Source: Rhabdonatronobacter sediminivivens (GTDB lineage Bacteria; Pseudomonadota; Alphaproteobacteria; Rhodobacterales; Rhodobacteraceae). Taken from it: a stretch of 64,000 bases of DNA. A model generated the notes under the pieces. It saw only the letters and a list, made by a program, of their open reading frames with translations. It did no database searches and had not been told where the DNA came from. Location: assembly GCF_013415485.1 (NCBI RefSeq), contig NZ_JACBXS010000021.1, positions 1 to 64,000 of the forward strand. The letters are read 5' to 3'. Below, piece by piece: positions 41,529 to 49,796 of the stretch. Made by a program: the position numbers and the translations under genes. Position 1 is the stretch's first letter, and each line of letters begins with the position of its first letter.

Positions 41529-42251
41529 TTATGCGCCCGGCGCAACGCGCGCCAGGGCCACCACCCGCACCGATGCCGCCCCGGCGGCGATGCAGGCCTC
41601 GGTCGCGGCGGAGAATGTGGCGCCAGCGGTCATGACATCATCGACCAGAAGGATATCGCGGCCCTGGATGCGCGCGCCGCGCCTGGGATGGGGGGCGATG
41701 GCCCCCACCACATTGTCGAACCGCCCCCGCAGTCCGCGCCCGTCCTGGGTGCCGGTGTGGCGGGTGCGCACCAGCAGGTCCGGGCAATGCTCCAGCCCCG
41801 CGGCCTGCGCCAACCCGGCCGAGAGCAGCGCCGACTGGTTGTAGCGCCGCTTTGCCAGCCGCAGCCAGTGCAGGGGGATGGGTGCCACCAGCATGCCGGG
41901 GCGCAGCATGGGCCGGGCGGCGGCGTGCAGCCAGTGCCCGGCCGCCCGGGCATAGTCATGGCGGTCATAGTATTTCAGCCCCAGGACCACGGAGCGTGAT
42001 TTGTCCCCATAGAGCATGGCCGCCCGCCCCTGTTCCCAGGGCCGGGCGATGCGCAGGCAGTCATCGCATTGCACGGGGATGTCATCGGCCGCACCGGGCA
42101 GGGGCAGGCCGCAACTGTCGCAGACCAGTCCATGGATGAAATTTGCCGCGCGCCAGCACTCGGGGCAAAGCGCGTGTTCGGTATCGGTCAGCGTGTCGCA
42201 GGTCAGGCACTGCGGCGGATAGATCGCGCGCAGCAGGCTTTGCAAAACCAT
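41529..42251 (-). CDS. ComF-family phosphoribosyltransferase-like protein
   Basis: 240 residues. An N-terminal zinc-binding region (CLTCDTLTDTEHALCPECW, then CDSCGLPLPG and CDDCLRIARPW) precedes a phosphoribosyltransferase fold with the PRPP loop ILLVDDVMTAGATFSAA. ComF proteins are linked to DNA uptake; the role in alphaproteobacteria is often unclear. It is divergent from the methyltransferase gene. Confidence 0.9.
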   Translation of the reverse strand: MVLQSLLRAIYPPQCLTCDTLTDTEHALCPECWRAANFIHGLVCDSCGLPLPGAADDIPVQCDDCLRIARPWEQGRAAMLYGDKSRSVVLGLKYYDRHDYARAAGHWLHAAARPMLRPGMLVAPIPLHWLRLAKRRYNQSALLSAGLAQAAGLEHCPDLLVRTRHTGTQDGRGLRGRFDNVVGAIAPHPRRGARIQGRDILLVDDVMTAGATFSAATEACIAAGAASVRVVALARVAPGA

Positions 42252-42288
42252 CCCTCTCTCCTAGATACCGCTCAACACCGGAGCTGCC

Positions 42289-43128
42289 ATGACCCAACCG
42301 CCCGAAATCGCCGATGCCGCCGCCCTGGCCCGCAACCGCCAGCGCGCCGAGGCGATGCCTTTCCTGCATGCGCAAGCCCGCGACGAGCTTCAGGAAAGAC
42401 TCAGCGAGGTTAACAGAAGGTTTACGACCCCTGCGATCATCAGCGCTCTGGCCGCGCCATGGGTGGATTTCCTGCCCGGAGCGGTGCTGGTTGCCGATGA
42501 TCCGGTTCTGGCACTGGAAGAGGGTGCCCATGATCTGGTGATCCACGCCATGGCGTTGCACTGGGCTGCCGATCCGGTGGGGCAACTCGTGCAGGCACGC
42601 CGGGCGCTGAAACCGGATGGCCTGTTTCTGGGGGTGCTGTTCGGTGGCCAGACGCTGGCCGAGTTGCGCGCGGCGCTGGCGCAGGCAGAATCCGAATTGA
42701 CCGGAGGCCTGTCGCCGCGCGTGTTGCCCATGGCCGAAATCCGTGATCTGGGGGCTTTGCTGCAACGCGCGGGTTTTGCCCTGCCGGTGGCGGATTCGGT
42801 GACCCTGCGCGCGGATTACCGGGACCTGCGGCATCTGGCCACGGACCTGCGCGCCATGGGCGAGGGCAACGCCCTGGCCGGACGCCGCCGCCGCCCCGCG
42901 CCCCGCGCCCTCTTTGACCGGGCCGAGGCGCTGCTGCGCGCCCATCACGCAGCGCCGAACGGGCGGATACGGATCAGCTATGACCTGATCTTCCTGACCG
43001 GCTGGGCCCCGGACGCCAGCCAGCCGCGCCCGCTGCGCCCGGGTTCCGCCAGCACACGCCTGGCCGAGGTGCTTGGAACGCGGGAAACACCGCTTCCCAG
43101 GGGCGGCTTGATCCCGCGCAAAGATTGA
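42289..43128 (+). CDS. SAM-dependent methyltransferase (BioC/NDUFAF5-like)
   Basis: 279 residues. The class I core is visible in its second half: DLVIHAMALHWAADPVGQL (about 81-99) and ARRALKPDGLFLGVLFGGQT. The glycine loop of motif I is weak (GAVLVADDPVLAL region). The arrangement resembles NDUFAF5, which modifies a complex I subunit, but the sequence alone does not prove this. It is upstream of hemH by 65 bases. Confidence 0.75.
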   Translation: MTQPPEIADAAALARNRQRAEAMPFLHAQARDELQERLSEVNRRFTTPAIISALAAPWVDFLPGAVLVADDPVLALEEGAHDLVIHAMALHWAADPVGQLVQARRALKPDGLFLGVLFGGQTLAELRAALAQAESELTGGLSPRVLPMAEIRDLGALLQRAGFALPVADSVTLRADYRDLRHLATDLRAMGEGNALAGRRRRPAPRALFDRAEALLRAHHAAPNGRIRISYDLIFLTGWAPDASQPRPLRPGSASTRLAEVLGTRETPLPRGGLIPRKD

Positions 43129-43193
43129 CCCCCGGGCAAAACCCTATATGTCACCTCTGACCCGGACGCAGCCGTAACCGAGGACCCTCTGCC

Positions 43194-44297
43194 ATGCTTG
43201 ATGCTCAGCCCAGCCAGACCGCCGCCCGTTGTCCCGTGCATATGGATCAGCCCGGCGAAGGCCGCCTGGCCCATGCCAACCCGGACCACCCGCCGGTTCC
43301 GCAGGCAAGGATCGGTGTGCTGCTGGCCAATCTGGGCACCCCGGACAATTACGACTACTGGTCCATGCGCCGCTATCTGAACGAGTTCCTGTCCGACCGG
43401 CGGGTGATCGATTATTCGCCGTTTCTGTGGCAACCCCTGCTGCAACTGGTGATCCTGTCCAAGCGGCCCTTCACCAGCGGGGCGAATTACAAATCCATCT
43501 GGAACCATGACAAGGGCGAAAGCCCGCTGATGACCATCACCAAGGACCAGACCGCCAAGCTGGCCGAAACCATTGGCGCGCGCTTTGGCGACAATGTGAT
43601 GGTGGATTTCTGCATGCGCTACGGCAATCCCTCGACCAAGTCGAAGGTCGCGGAAATGGTCAAGGCTGGGTGCGAGAAGATCCTGTTCTTCCCGCTTTAC
43701 CCGCAATATGCGGGCGCGACCTCAGCCACCGCCTGCGACCAGTTCTTCCGCGCCTTGATGGAACAGAAATGGCAGCCCGCCGCGCGCACCGTTGCGCCCT
43801 ATTTCGACCATCCGGATTACATCGATTCACTGGCGCAATCGGTGCAGAGTGCCTATGACGCCATGGACGAAAAGCCCGAGGTGCTGGTGGCCAGCTACCA
43901 CGGGATGCCCAAGCGTTACCTGCTGGAAGGTGACCCCTATCACTGCCAGTGCCAGAAGACGACGCGCCTGCTGCGCGAGAAACTGGGCTGGGAGAAGGAC
44001 AAGATCCAGACCACGTTCCAGTCGGTCTTTGGCTCCGAGGAATGGTTGCGGCCCTATACCGTGGACCATGTGGCCGATCTGGCCAAGCAGGGGGTGAAGC
44101 GGCTGGCGGTGGTGGCGCCGGCCTTTTCCGCCGATTGCATCGAGACGCTGGAAGAGATCAACGAAGAGATCAAGGAAAGCTTCGAGGAGGCAGGCGGCGA
44201 GCATTTCACCTATATTCCCTGCCTGAACGACGATGACGCCCATATCGCCGCGCTGACCAAAGTGATCGAGAGCAATCTGGCGGGCTGGACCGACTAA
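43194..44297 (+). CDS. hemH: Ferrochelatase
   Basis: 367 residues. GVLLANLGTPDNYDYWSMRR (about 40-59), ASYHGMPKRYLLEGDPYHCQ (about 231-250) with the metal-binding His, and QSVFGSEEWLRPYT are the family motifs. It inserts ferrous iron into protoporphyrin to make protoheme, needed by the oxidase in this window. The first 35 residues (QPSQTAARCPVHMDQPGEGR) are an extra N-terminal extension. The following junction holds G-quadruplex repeat copy 3. Confidence 0.96.
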   Translation: MLDAQPSQTAARCPVHMDQPGEGRLAHANPDHPPVPQARIGVLLANLGTPDNYDYWSMRRYLNEFLSDRRVIDYSPFLWQPLLQLVILSKRPFTSGANYKSIWNHDKGESPLMTITKDQTAKLAETIGARFGDNVMVDFCMRYGNPSTKSKVAEMVKAGCEKILFFPLYPQYAGATSATACDQFFRALMEQKWQPAARTVAPYFDHPDYIDSLAQSVQSAYDAMDEKPEVLVASYHGMPKRYLLEGDPYHCQCQKTTRLLREKLGWEKDKIQTTFQSVFGSEEWLRPYTVDHVADLAKQGVKRLAVVAPAFSADCIETLEEINEEIKESFEEAGGEHFTYIPCLNDDDAHIAALTKVIESNLAGWTD

Positions 44298-44334
44298 CCT
44301 CGTCCTGCCGGGGGGCGCTTGTGGGTGGTGTGGA

Positions 44335-44408
44335 AGCGCCCTCGGGCCGCGCCCACCCACCCACCCTGCGCGCCCCGAGGGCGCTGCCCGGCGCGGGGCG
44401 CGCCGGGC
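44335..44408 (-). repeat. G-quadruplex-loop inverted repeat, copy 3
   Basis: Perfect 12-base arms AGCGCCCTCGGG (44335-44346) and CCCGAGGGCGCT (44374-44385) enclose CCCACCCACCCACCC (44352-44366). A second perfect hairpin GCCCGGCGCG-ggg-CGCGCCGGGC (44386-44408) follows directly. It is between convergent hemH and the amidotransferase gene. Confidence 0.85.
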
Positions 44409-44435
44409 TGGGCTTTTCTGGCAGGTGCTGCGCCT

Positions 44436-45173
44436 TCAGGCGCCGTAGCGCGCGGTGAAATTCGCCAGTATCCGGCCTGAGGCTTCGGTCATGACATCGC
44501 GGCAGGCGGCGGTCAGCGCCTCGGCCTGATCGGGGGGGAAATAGCCCTTGTCGCGGTAGATGCGGATACGCAGGGCGAAGCTTTGTCCGTCGGCTTCGGG
44601 GTGGAATTGCGTTGCATAGACGTTCTGGCCGTGGCGGATCATCTGAAAGGGGCAGCGCGGCCCCTCCAGCAGATGCACGCAGCCCTCTGGCAGATCATCC
44701 AGTGCCTCCTTGTGGCCGACCAGAATATCGAAGCGGTCGGGCAGATCGGCCAGCAGCGGGTCGGCGGCGCCCTGCGGGGTCCGGGTGGCGGTGGTGGGGC
44801 TGACGGGTTCACCATAAAGCGCCTTGGTCACCGGGGCGCCCAGGTGGTGGCCCAGGATGCCGATACCGTAGCAGCAGCCCATGAAGGGAAAATCCCGCGC
44901 CGTGATCTCGGGCATGAGCGAGAGGATCGCAGCCTCGATCCGCGCCTCGGTAGGGTTGCGGGCCTCGGGCGGGTCGCTCACGCAGCCGGGGCCGCCGCCG
45001 ACGATCACGCCGGCGTAATCGTCCAGCGACAGGTCGACCGGCAGGGGCTCCTGATCCAGGCGGATGCGATGCACCTGGCCGCGATCCAGCCGCCCGCGGC
45101 GCAGGAAGGCGGTGAATTCCTCATCCGCGGCCTCAACCTCGGGGCGCAGTTGCAGGATCAGAAAAGGCTTCAT
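44436..45173 (-). CDS. Class I glutamine amidotransferase (GMP-synthase-like)
   Basis: 245 residues. Oxyanion strand VIVGGGPGCVSDP, nucleophile Cys101 in GCCYGIG, and the His-Glu pair in QFHPEADGQ give a complete Cys-His-Glu triad. These stand-alone GATase1 proteins act on gamma-glutamyl compounds or amide substrates; the substrate is unknown here. Its promoter region faces the envelope block. Confidence 0.85.
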   Translation of the reverse strand: MKPFLILQLRPEVEAADEEFTAFLRRGRLDRGQVHRIRLDQEPLPVDLSLDDYAGVIVGGGPGCVSDPPEARNPTEARIEAAILSLMPEITARDFPFMGCCYGIGILGHHLGAPVTKALYGEPVSPTTATRTPQGAADPLLADLPDRFDILVGHKEALDDLPEGCVHLLEGPRCPFQMIRHGQNVYATQFHPEADGQSFALRIRIYRDKGYFPPDQAEALTAACRDVMTEASGRILANFTARYGA

Positions 45174-45345
45174 GGCAGCATGTTCCAGGACAGGTCACAG
45201 TGCTTGTAACCGCCCCTCTGGTCCAAGGACAAGGCAACACCCGGTCTTGCGTGGATAATCTCTGTCCATGGGGACCTTGCGCTTTCCGAATCCGCTTGCC
45301 ATGTCGTATGGTGAGCGGCAGGCGGATTTGAGCCGGGTATATTTG

Positions 45346-45426
45346 ATGACGAACACGGGACTTCAGCGAACCAGCTTCGTGCTGCTTCTGGCGCTCATGA
45401 TCTATGTCGCGGCATTCGGAGGCTGA
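45346..45426 (+). CDS. 26-residue single-helix peptide before the XpaC-like gene
   Basis: The frame encodes MTNTGLQRTSFVLLLALMIY plus VAAFGG, one hydrophobic helix. It ends four bases before the GTG of the next gene, which lies on its GGAGG, so translation could be coupled. The ribosome site for this frame itself is weak. It may be a real small membrane component or a leader peptide. Confidence 0.4.
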   Translation: MTNTGLQRTSFVLLLALMIYVAAFGG

Positions 45427-45430
45427 GGAC

Positions 45431-46309
45431 GTGGCAAGGCGGTTCGGCGGAAAATACAGCCCCGGCAGCAAGCGGGTGCCAGACTTGCCCCTCCGGGTGC
45501 ATCCGGCCGGTGCGCGGGTCAACCTGCTGTTCGTGGTGCCGTTCATCTTTGCAATCCGCGCCTTCCTGCAGGATCCGGCCGGGCTGGTTCTGAACCTCGG
45601 GGTTTTTGCGCTGCTGATGCTGGCCGCCTGGCTGACCCGTGAGGGGGTGCTGGCGCAGCACGCCTATGACGCGCGCGAGGCTGCCCGCCGCCCCGCCTTT
45701 CCGCGCAAGATTGCGGGGTCGGTGCTGACGGGGGTGGCGCTGGGGCTGGCGTCTCTGGGCGCGGGGCCGGGTGCGGCGGTGCTGCTGGGCGCATTGGGGG
45801 CGGTGCTGCATCTGGGTGCCTTTGGTCCTGATCCGCTGCGCGACAAGGGGATGGACGGTGTGGACGGATTCCAGACCGACCGCGCCCTGCGCGCCACCGC
45901 CGAGGCTGAAAAGCACCTCAAGGACATGGCCGAGGCCATCCGCCGCAGCGGCGACCGCGCGCTGGTGGACCGGGTGGCCAGCTTCAGCGCCAATGCCCGC
46001 GCCCTGTTCCGCGCGGTCGAGGATGACCCCCGCCGGCTAAGCGCGGCGCGCCGATATCTGGGCGTCTATCTGACCGGCGCGCGCGATGCCACGGCCAAGT
46101 TTGCGGACCTCTATGCCCGCACCCGCGATGATACCGCCCGGCGTGAATACGCGGCGCTGCTGGATGACATGGAAGGGCGCTTTGCCCTGCGCCGCGAAAC
46201 CCTGCTCGGCGATGACCGCCAGGCGCTGGATATCGAAATGGAGGTTCTGCGTGAGCGGCTGGCCCGCGAAGGGCTGCGCACCGACGCGGCCGCGCGACAG
46301 ACCACCTGA
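45431..46309 (+). CDS. XpaC-like (5-bromo-4-chloroindolyl phosphate hydrolysis) family protein
   Basis: 292 residues from a GTG with GGAGG 8 bases upstream (a longer ATG start at 45404 has no site). Two pairs of hydrophobic helices (about 28-65 and 90-125) are followed by a cytoplasmic helical domain (TAEAEKHLKDMAEAIRRSGD; ARRYLGVYLTGARDATAKFA) typical of XpaC. XpaC is named from a chromogenic assay in Bacillus; the biochemical role is unknown. It commonly sits next to telA, as here (52 bases away). Confidence 0.8.
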   Translation: MARRFGGKYSPGSKRVPDLPLRVHPAGARVNLLFVVPFIFAIRAFLQDPAGLVLNLGVFALLMLAAWLTREGVLAQHAYDAREAARRPAFPRKIAGSVLTGVALGLASLGAGPGAAVLLGALGAVLHLGAFGPDPLRDKGMDGVDGFQTDRALRATAEAEKHLKDMAEAIRRSGDRALVDRVASFSANARALFRAVEDDPRRLSAARRYLGVYLTGARDATAKFADLYARTRDDTARREYAALLDDMEGRFALRRETLLGDDRQALDIEMEVLRERLAREGLRTDAAARQTT

Positions 46310-46360
46310 CAACCATGCGGCGCGGGCAAGCCCCCGGCGCCGCGACGAAGGGAGCCAAGA

Positions 46361-47545
46361 ATGACCGACACCGTGCGCCAGAAGGCGATGGAGATCACGC
46401 CCGAGGTTCAGACCCTGGCGGACAAGGCCCTGCCCGAACCCCAGGGAGATCTGCTGACCCTGGACCAGGCCCCCGCCGACAAGGCCGAGGCGATCCGCAC
46501 CCGGCTGGCCGAAATCGACATCACCGATACCGGCTCGATCATCGGGTTCGGCGCCGGCGCGCAGCTAGAATTGCAACAGATCAGCCAGTCCATGCTGACC
46601 GATGTGAAGAACAAGGATCTGGGTCCGGCAGGCGACACGCTGCGGGAAATGGTCACCACCATTCGCGGGTTTTCGGTCACCGAACTGGACACGCGGCGCC
46701 AGCGGAGCTGGTGGGAACGCCTGACCGGGCGCGCCACGCCAATGGCGAATTTCATGGCCAGATATGAAACCGTGCAGGACCAGATTGACCGGATCACCGA
46801 AGCTTTGCTGGGCCATGAAACGCGCCTGTTGAAAGATATCAAGGCGCTTGATCTGCTTTATGACAAGACGCTGGAATTCTATGACGAGCTGGCGCTGTAT
46901 ATTGCCGCGGGCGATACCCAGTTGCAAAAGCTGGATGCCGAGACGATCCCTGCCAAACAGGCCGAGGTTGATGCCGCGTCTGAGGCGGACAAGGTGATGA
47001 TGGCGCAGGAGCTGCGCGACCTGCGCGCCGCCCGCGATGATCTGGAGCGCCGGGTGCATGACCTGAAGCTGACACGGCAGGTGACCATGCAGTCGCTGCC
47101 GTCGATCCGGCTGGTGCAGGAGAACGACAAGGCTCTGATCACGCGGATCAATTCGACGCTGGTGAACACGGTCCCCCTGTGGGAAACGCAGCTTGCGCAG
47201 GCGCTGACCATCCAGCGGTCGAAAGAGGCCGCCCAGGCCGTGCGAGAGGCGGGTGATCTGACCAATGAGCTTCTGACCCGCAACGCCGAAAACCTGCGCG
47301 AGGCCAACCGGACCGTGCGTGAGGAGGTTGAGCGCGGGGTTTTCGATATCGAGGCTGTCAAGGAGGCGAATGCCACCCTGATCGCCACGATCGAGGACAG
47401 CCTGCAGATCGCCGATGAAGGGCGCAGCCGCCGTGTTGCCGCCGCCGAGGAACTGACCCGGATGGAATCCGAATTGCGCGAGTCGCTGGCTTCGGCCAAG
47501 GCGCGGGCCTCGGGCGACGGGGCTGCGGCCCAGGCAGGCGGCTGA
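46361..47545 (+). CDS. TelA-family (toxic anion resistance) protein
   Basis: 394 residues, almost entirely helical and coiled coil, with the family's FMARYETVQDQIDRI and QEND-type core (SLPSIRLVQENDKALITRIN). A GGAG precedes the ATG. TelA proteins are named for tellurite resistance but have been tied to cell-envelope stress and antimicrobial tolerance. Cytoplasmic, probably membrane-associated through its partners. A DUF2927 gene follows two bases after its stop. Confidence 0.9.
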   Translation: MTDTVRQKAMEITPEVQTLADKALPEPQGDLLTLDQAPADKAEAIRTRLAEIDITDTGSIIGFGAGAQLELQQISQSMLTDVKNKDLGPAGDTLREMVTTIRGFSVTELDTRRQRSWWERLTGRATPMANFMARYETVQDQIDRITEALLGHETRLLKDIKALDLLYDKTLEFYDELALYIAAGDTQLQKLDAETIPAKQAEVDAASEADKVMMAQELRDLRAARDDLERRVHDLKLTRQVTMQSLPSIRLVQENDKALITRINSTLVNTVPLWETQLAQALTIQRSKEAAQAVREAGDLTNELLTRNAENLREANRTVREEVERGVFDIEAVKEANATLIATIEDSLQIADEGRSRRVAAAEELTRMESELRESLASAKARASGDGAAAQAGG

Positions 47546-47547
47546 CC

Positions 47548-48522
47548 ATGCGGCGGGCGGCCCGGTTTCGTCACGTCTCGGCAGGGCTGGTCCCCCTTGC
47601 CTCGGCGGTGTTGCTGGCCGGGTGCGAACTGGCCCTGGTGCCTGAAGCCGACACACCGGCGCCTGCCGAAAGCCCCGCCCCGCCACCGGCGCCGGAACAG
47701 CAAGCAGCCACGCCTTCGGCCCCTGATGACACGGTGGCGCGCTACTTTGCCGGGATCGAAGCCCGCCGGATCTCGGAGGGGTTGCTGCGCACCGATGTCA
47801 CCGCCGATGATGTGCCCTTCACGGCCAGGGATGTGGCCGAAAACTTTGTCCGCATCGCGCTTTACAATGAATATGTCATGGTCGATGGCCGTCCGGTGTC
47901 ACGCGCCACGCCCGCAGCGCTGAGGCGCTGGCAGGCGCCGGTGCGCATGCGGTTGGAGTTCGGTGAGTCGGTGCCCCCGTCACAACGCCAGCAGGACCGG
48001 AGTGAGGTGGCAGCCTATGCCGCGCGGCTGGGTCGGCTGACCGGGCATCCGGTCAGCCTTGCGCAGGGGGACGGCAATTTCCACGTCCTGGTTCTGTCCG
48101 AGGCCGAGCGCCGCGCCATCGGCCCGCGCCTGCGCGATCTGGTCCCGGGCATTGATGATGACACCATGCGCATTGTCACTGGTATGCCGCTGAGCACCTT
48201 TTGCATGGTCATCGCCTTTTCCCGCCATGGTGGCCAGGTCTATACCGATGCCGTGGCGATCATCCGGGCCGAGCTGCAGGAGCGCACCCGCCGCGCCTGT
48301 TTCCATGAGGAACTCGCCCAGGGCCTGGGCCTGCCCAATGACAGCGTGCAGGCCCGTCCGTCGCTGTTCAATGACGCCGCCGAATTTGCCGTGCTGACCC
48401 CGCATGATGAATTGCTGCTGCAGATCCTCTATGACCGGCGCCTGCGCCCCGGCATGCGCGAGGCCCAGGCCCGCCCCATCGTCACCCGCATCGTGGCCGA
48501 GTTGATGGGCGCCGAGAGTTAG
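47548..48522 (+). CDS. DUF2927 lipoprotein
   Basis: 324 residues. Signal peptide with lipobox LLAGC (Cys26), a Pro/Ala-rich linker (about 28-60), then the DUF2927 domain with ENFVRIALYNEY, LTGHPVSLAQGDGNFHVLVL and HEELAQGLGLPNDS. The HEELAQGLG motif resembles a zinc-protease-type HExxH-like helix but lacks the full HExxH, so activity is uncertain. It is predicted to sit on the periplasmic face of a membrane. It lies between telA and the SPFH gene. Confidence 0.85.
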   Translation: MRRAARFRHVSAGLVPLASAVLLAGCELALVPEADTPAPAESPAPPPAPEQQAATPSAPDDTVARYFAGIEARRISEGLLRTDVTADDVPFTARDVAENFVRIALYNEYVMVDGRPVSRATPAALRRWQAPVRMRLEFGESVPPSQRQQDRSEVAAYAARLGRLTGHPVSLAQGDGNFHVLVLSEAERRAIGPRLRDLVPGIDDDTMRIVTGMPLSTFCMVIAFSRHGGQVYTDAVAIIRAELQERTRRACFHEELAQGLGLPNDSVQARPSLFNDAAEFAVLTPHDELLLQILYDRRLRPGMREAQARPIVTRIVAELMGAES

Positions 48523-48575
48523 GCGATACTGCGCCCCAGCCGACCCAACCGCGCCGCAAACCACAGGAGCCGTAC

Positions 48576-49712
48576 ATGGTCTTCAACTTCCTCAAGGGTC
48601 AGTTCATCGATGTCATCGAATGGACCGACGATACGCGCAACACCATGGTCTATCGGTTCGAGCGCTATGGCAATGAAATCAAGTATGGCGCCAAGCTGAC
48701 CGTGCGCGAAGGCCAGGTGGCCGTGTTCGTCCACGAAGGGCAACTGGCCGATGTCTTCACGCCCGGGCTCTATGAGCTTGAAACCAACAACATGCCGATC
48801 CTGACCACGCTTCAGCATTGGAGCCACGGGTTCAACTCGCCCTTCAAGTCGGAAATCTATTTCGTCAACACCCGCCGCTTTGGCGGCATGAAATGGGGCA
48901 CCCAGAATCCGATCATGCTGCGTGACCCGGAATTCGGCCCCATCCGGCTGCGCGCCTTCGGCTCCTATGCGGTGCGGGTGTCCGAGGCATCGGTATTCCT
49001 GCGCGAGATCGTGGGCACGGATGGCGATTTCACCCAGGACAAGGTCTCGGGCCAGATCCGCAATATCGTGGTGCAGAAGGTCAGCCGCGTGCTGGCGGGC
49101 AGCGGCATCCCGGCGCTGGACATGGCCGCGAATACCAAGGATCTGGGCGATATGGTCCGCAAGGGCATCGACCCCACGCTGGATGAATACGGCCTGGATC
49201 TGGTGGAGTTCTATATCGAGAACATCTCGCTGCCGACCGAGGTTGAAAAGGTGCTGGACCAGCGCACCAGCATGGGGATCGTGGGCGATCTGGGCAAGTA
49301 TCAGCAGTTTTCCGCCGCACAGGCCATGCAAAAAGCCGCCGAGGGCGGGGGCGAAAGCGGCATGGGTGCGGGCCTTGGCGCCGGGATGGGCATGGGCATG
49401 GGCATGGCGATGGCCCAGAACATGGGCCAGGCCGCCGCCGGGGGGCAGCAACCACCCGCCCAGGGTGCCGCCACACCCCCGCCGCCGCCACCACCGCCGC
49501 AGGCCACGGTCTGGCATGTGGCGGAAAACGGCCAGACCAAGGGGCCCTTTGATGCGAGCACCCTTTCGCAGATGATCCCCCAGGGCAGCTTCAGCCGCGA
49601 TACGCTGGTCTGGTCACCGGGTCAGGACGGCTGGCAGAAGGCGGGCGAGGTTCCGGAACTGCAGCGGCTTTTCGCCGCCACGCCCCCGCCGCCACCACCG
49701 CCTGCGGGATGA
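48576..49712 (+). CDS. SPFH (virion-core-like, YdjI-type) protein with C-terminal GYF_2 domain
   Basis: 378 residues. Residues 1-240 form the SPFH domain of YdjI type (MVFNFLKGQFIDVIEWTDD; RRFGGMKWGTQNPIMLRDPE). A Gly/Met-rich link (GAGLGAGMGMGMGMAMAQNM), then a run of eight prolines, a GYF_2 domain (VWHVAENGQTKGPFDASTLS through DGWQKAGEVPEL) and a final proline run. There is no transmembrane helix, so membrane attachment would be peripheral. It pairs with the zinc-ribbon gene that follows. Confidence 0.87.
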   Translation: MVFNFLKGQFIDVIEWTDDTRNTMVYRFERYGNEIKYGAKLTVREGQVAVFVHEGQLADVFTPGLYELETNNMPILTTLQHWSHGFNSPFKSEIYFVNTRRFGGMKWGTQNPIMLRDPEFGPIRLRAFGSYAVRVSEASVFLREIVGTDGDFTQDKVSGQIRNIVVQKVSRVLAGSGIPALDMAANTKDLGDMVRKGIDPTLDEYGLDLVEFYIENISLPTEVEKVLDQRTSMGIVGDLGKYQQFSAAQAMQKAAEGGGESGMGAGLGAGMGMGMGMAMAQNMGQAAAGGQQPPAQGAATPPPPPPPPQATVWHVAENGQTKGPFDASTLSQMIPQGSFSRDTLVWSPGQDGWQKAGEVPELQRLFAATPPPPPPPAG

Positions 49713-49796
49713 TTGGCAGCGCTGCCCTGCCGGGGCGGCGCCTTTTGCACCCAAAGACTTGCGCATGGCGCCCCTGCGCTCCAGCACGGATACCTC

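Noticed and set aside
47548..48522. Zinc metalloprotease reading of the DUF2927 lipoprotein (HEELAQGLG)
   Set aside because: The HExxH motif is incomplete, so a protease activity cannot be supported from sequence.
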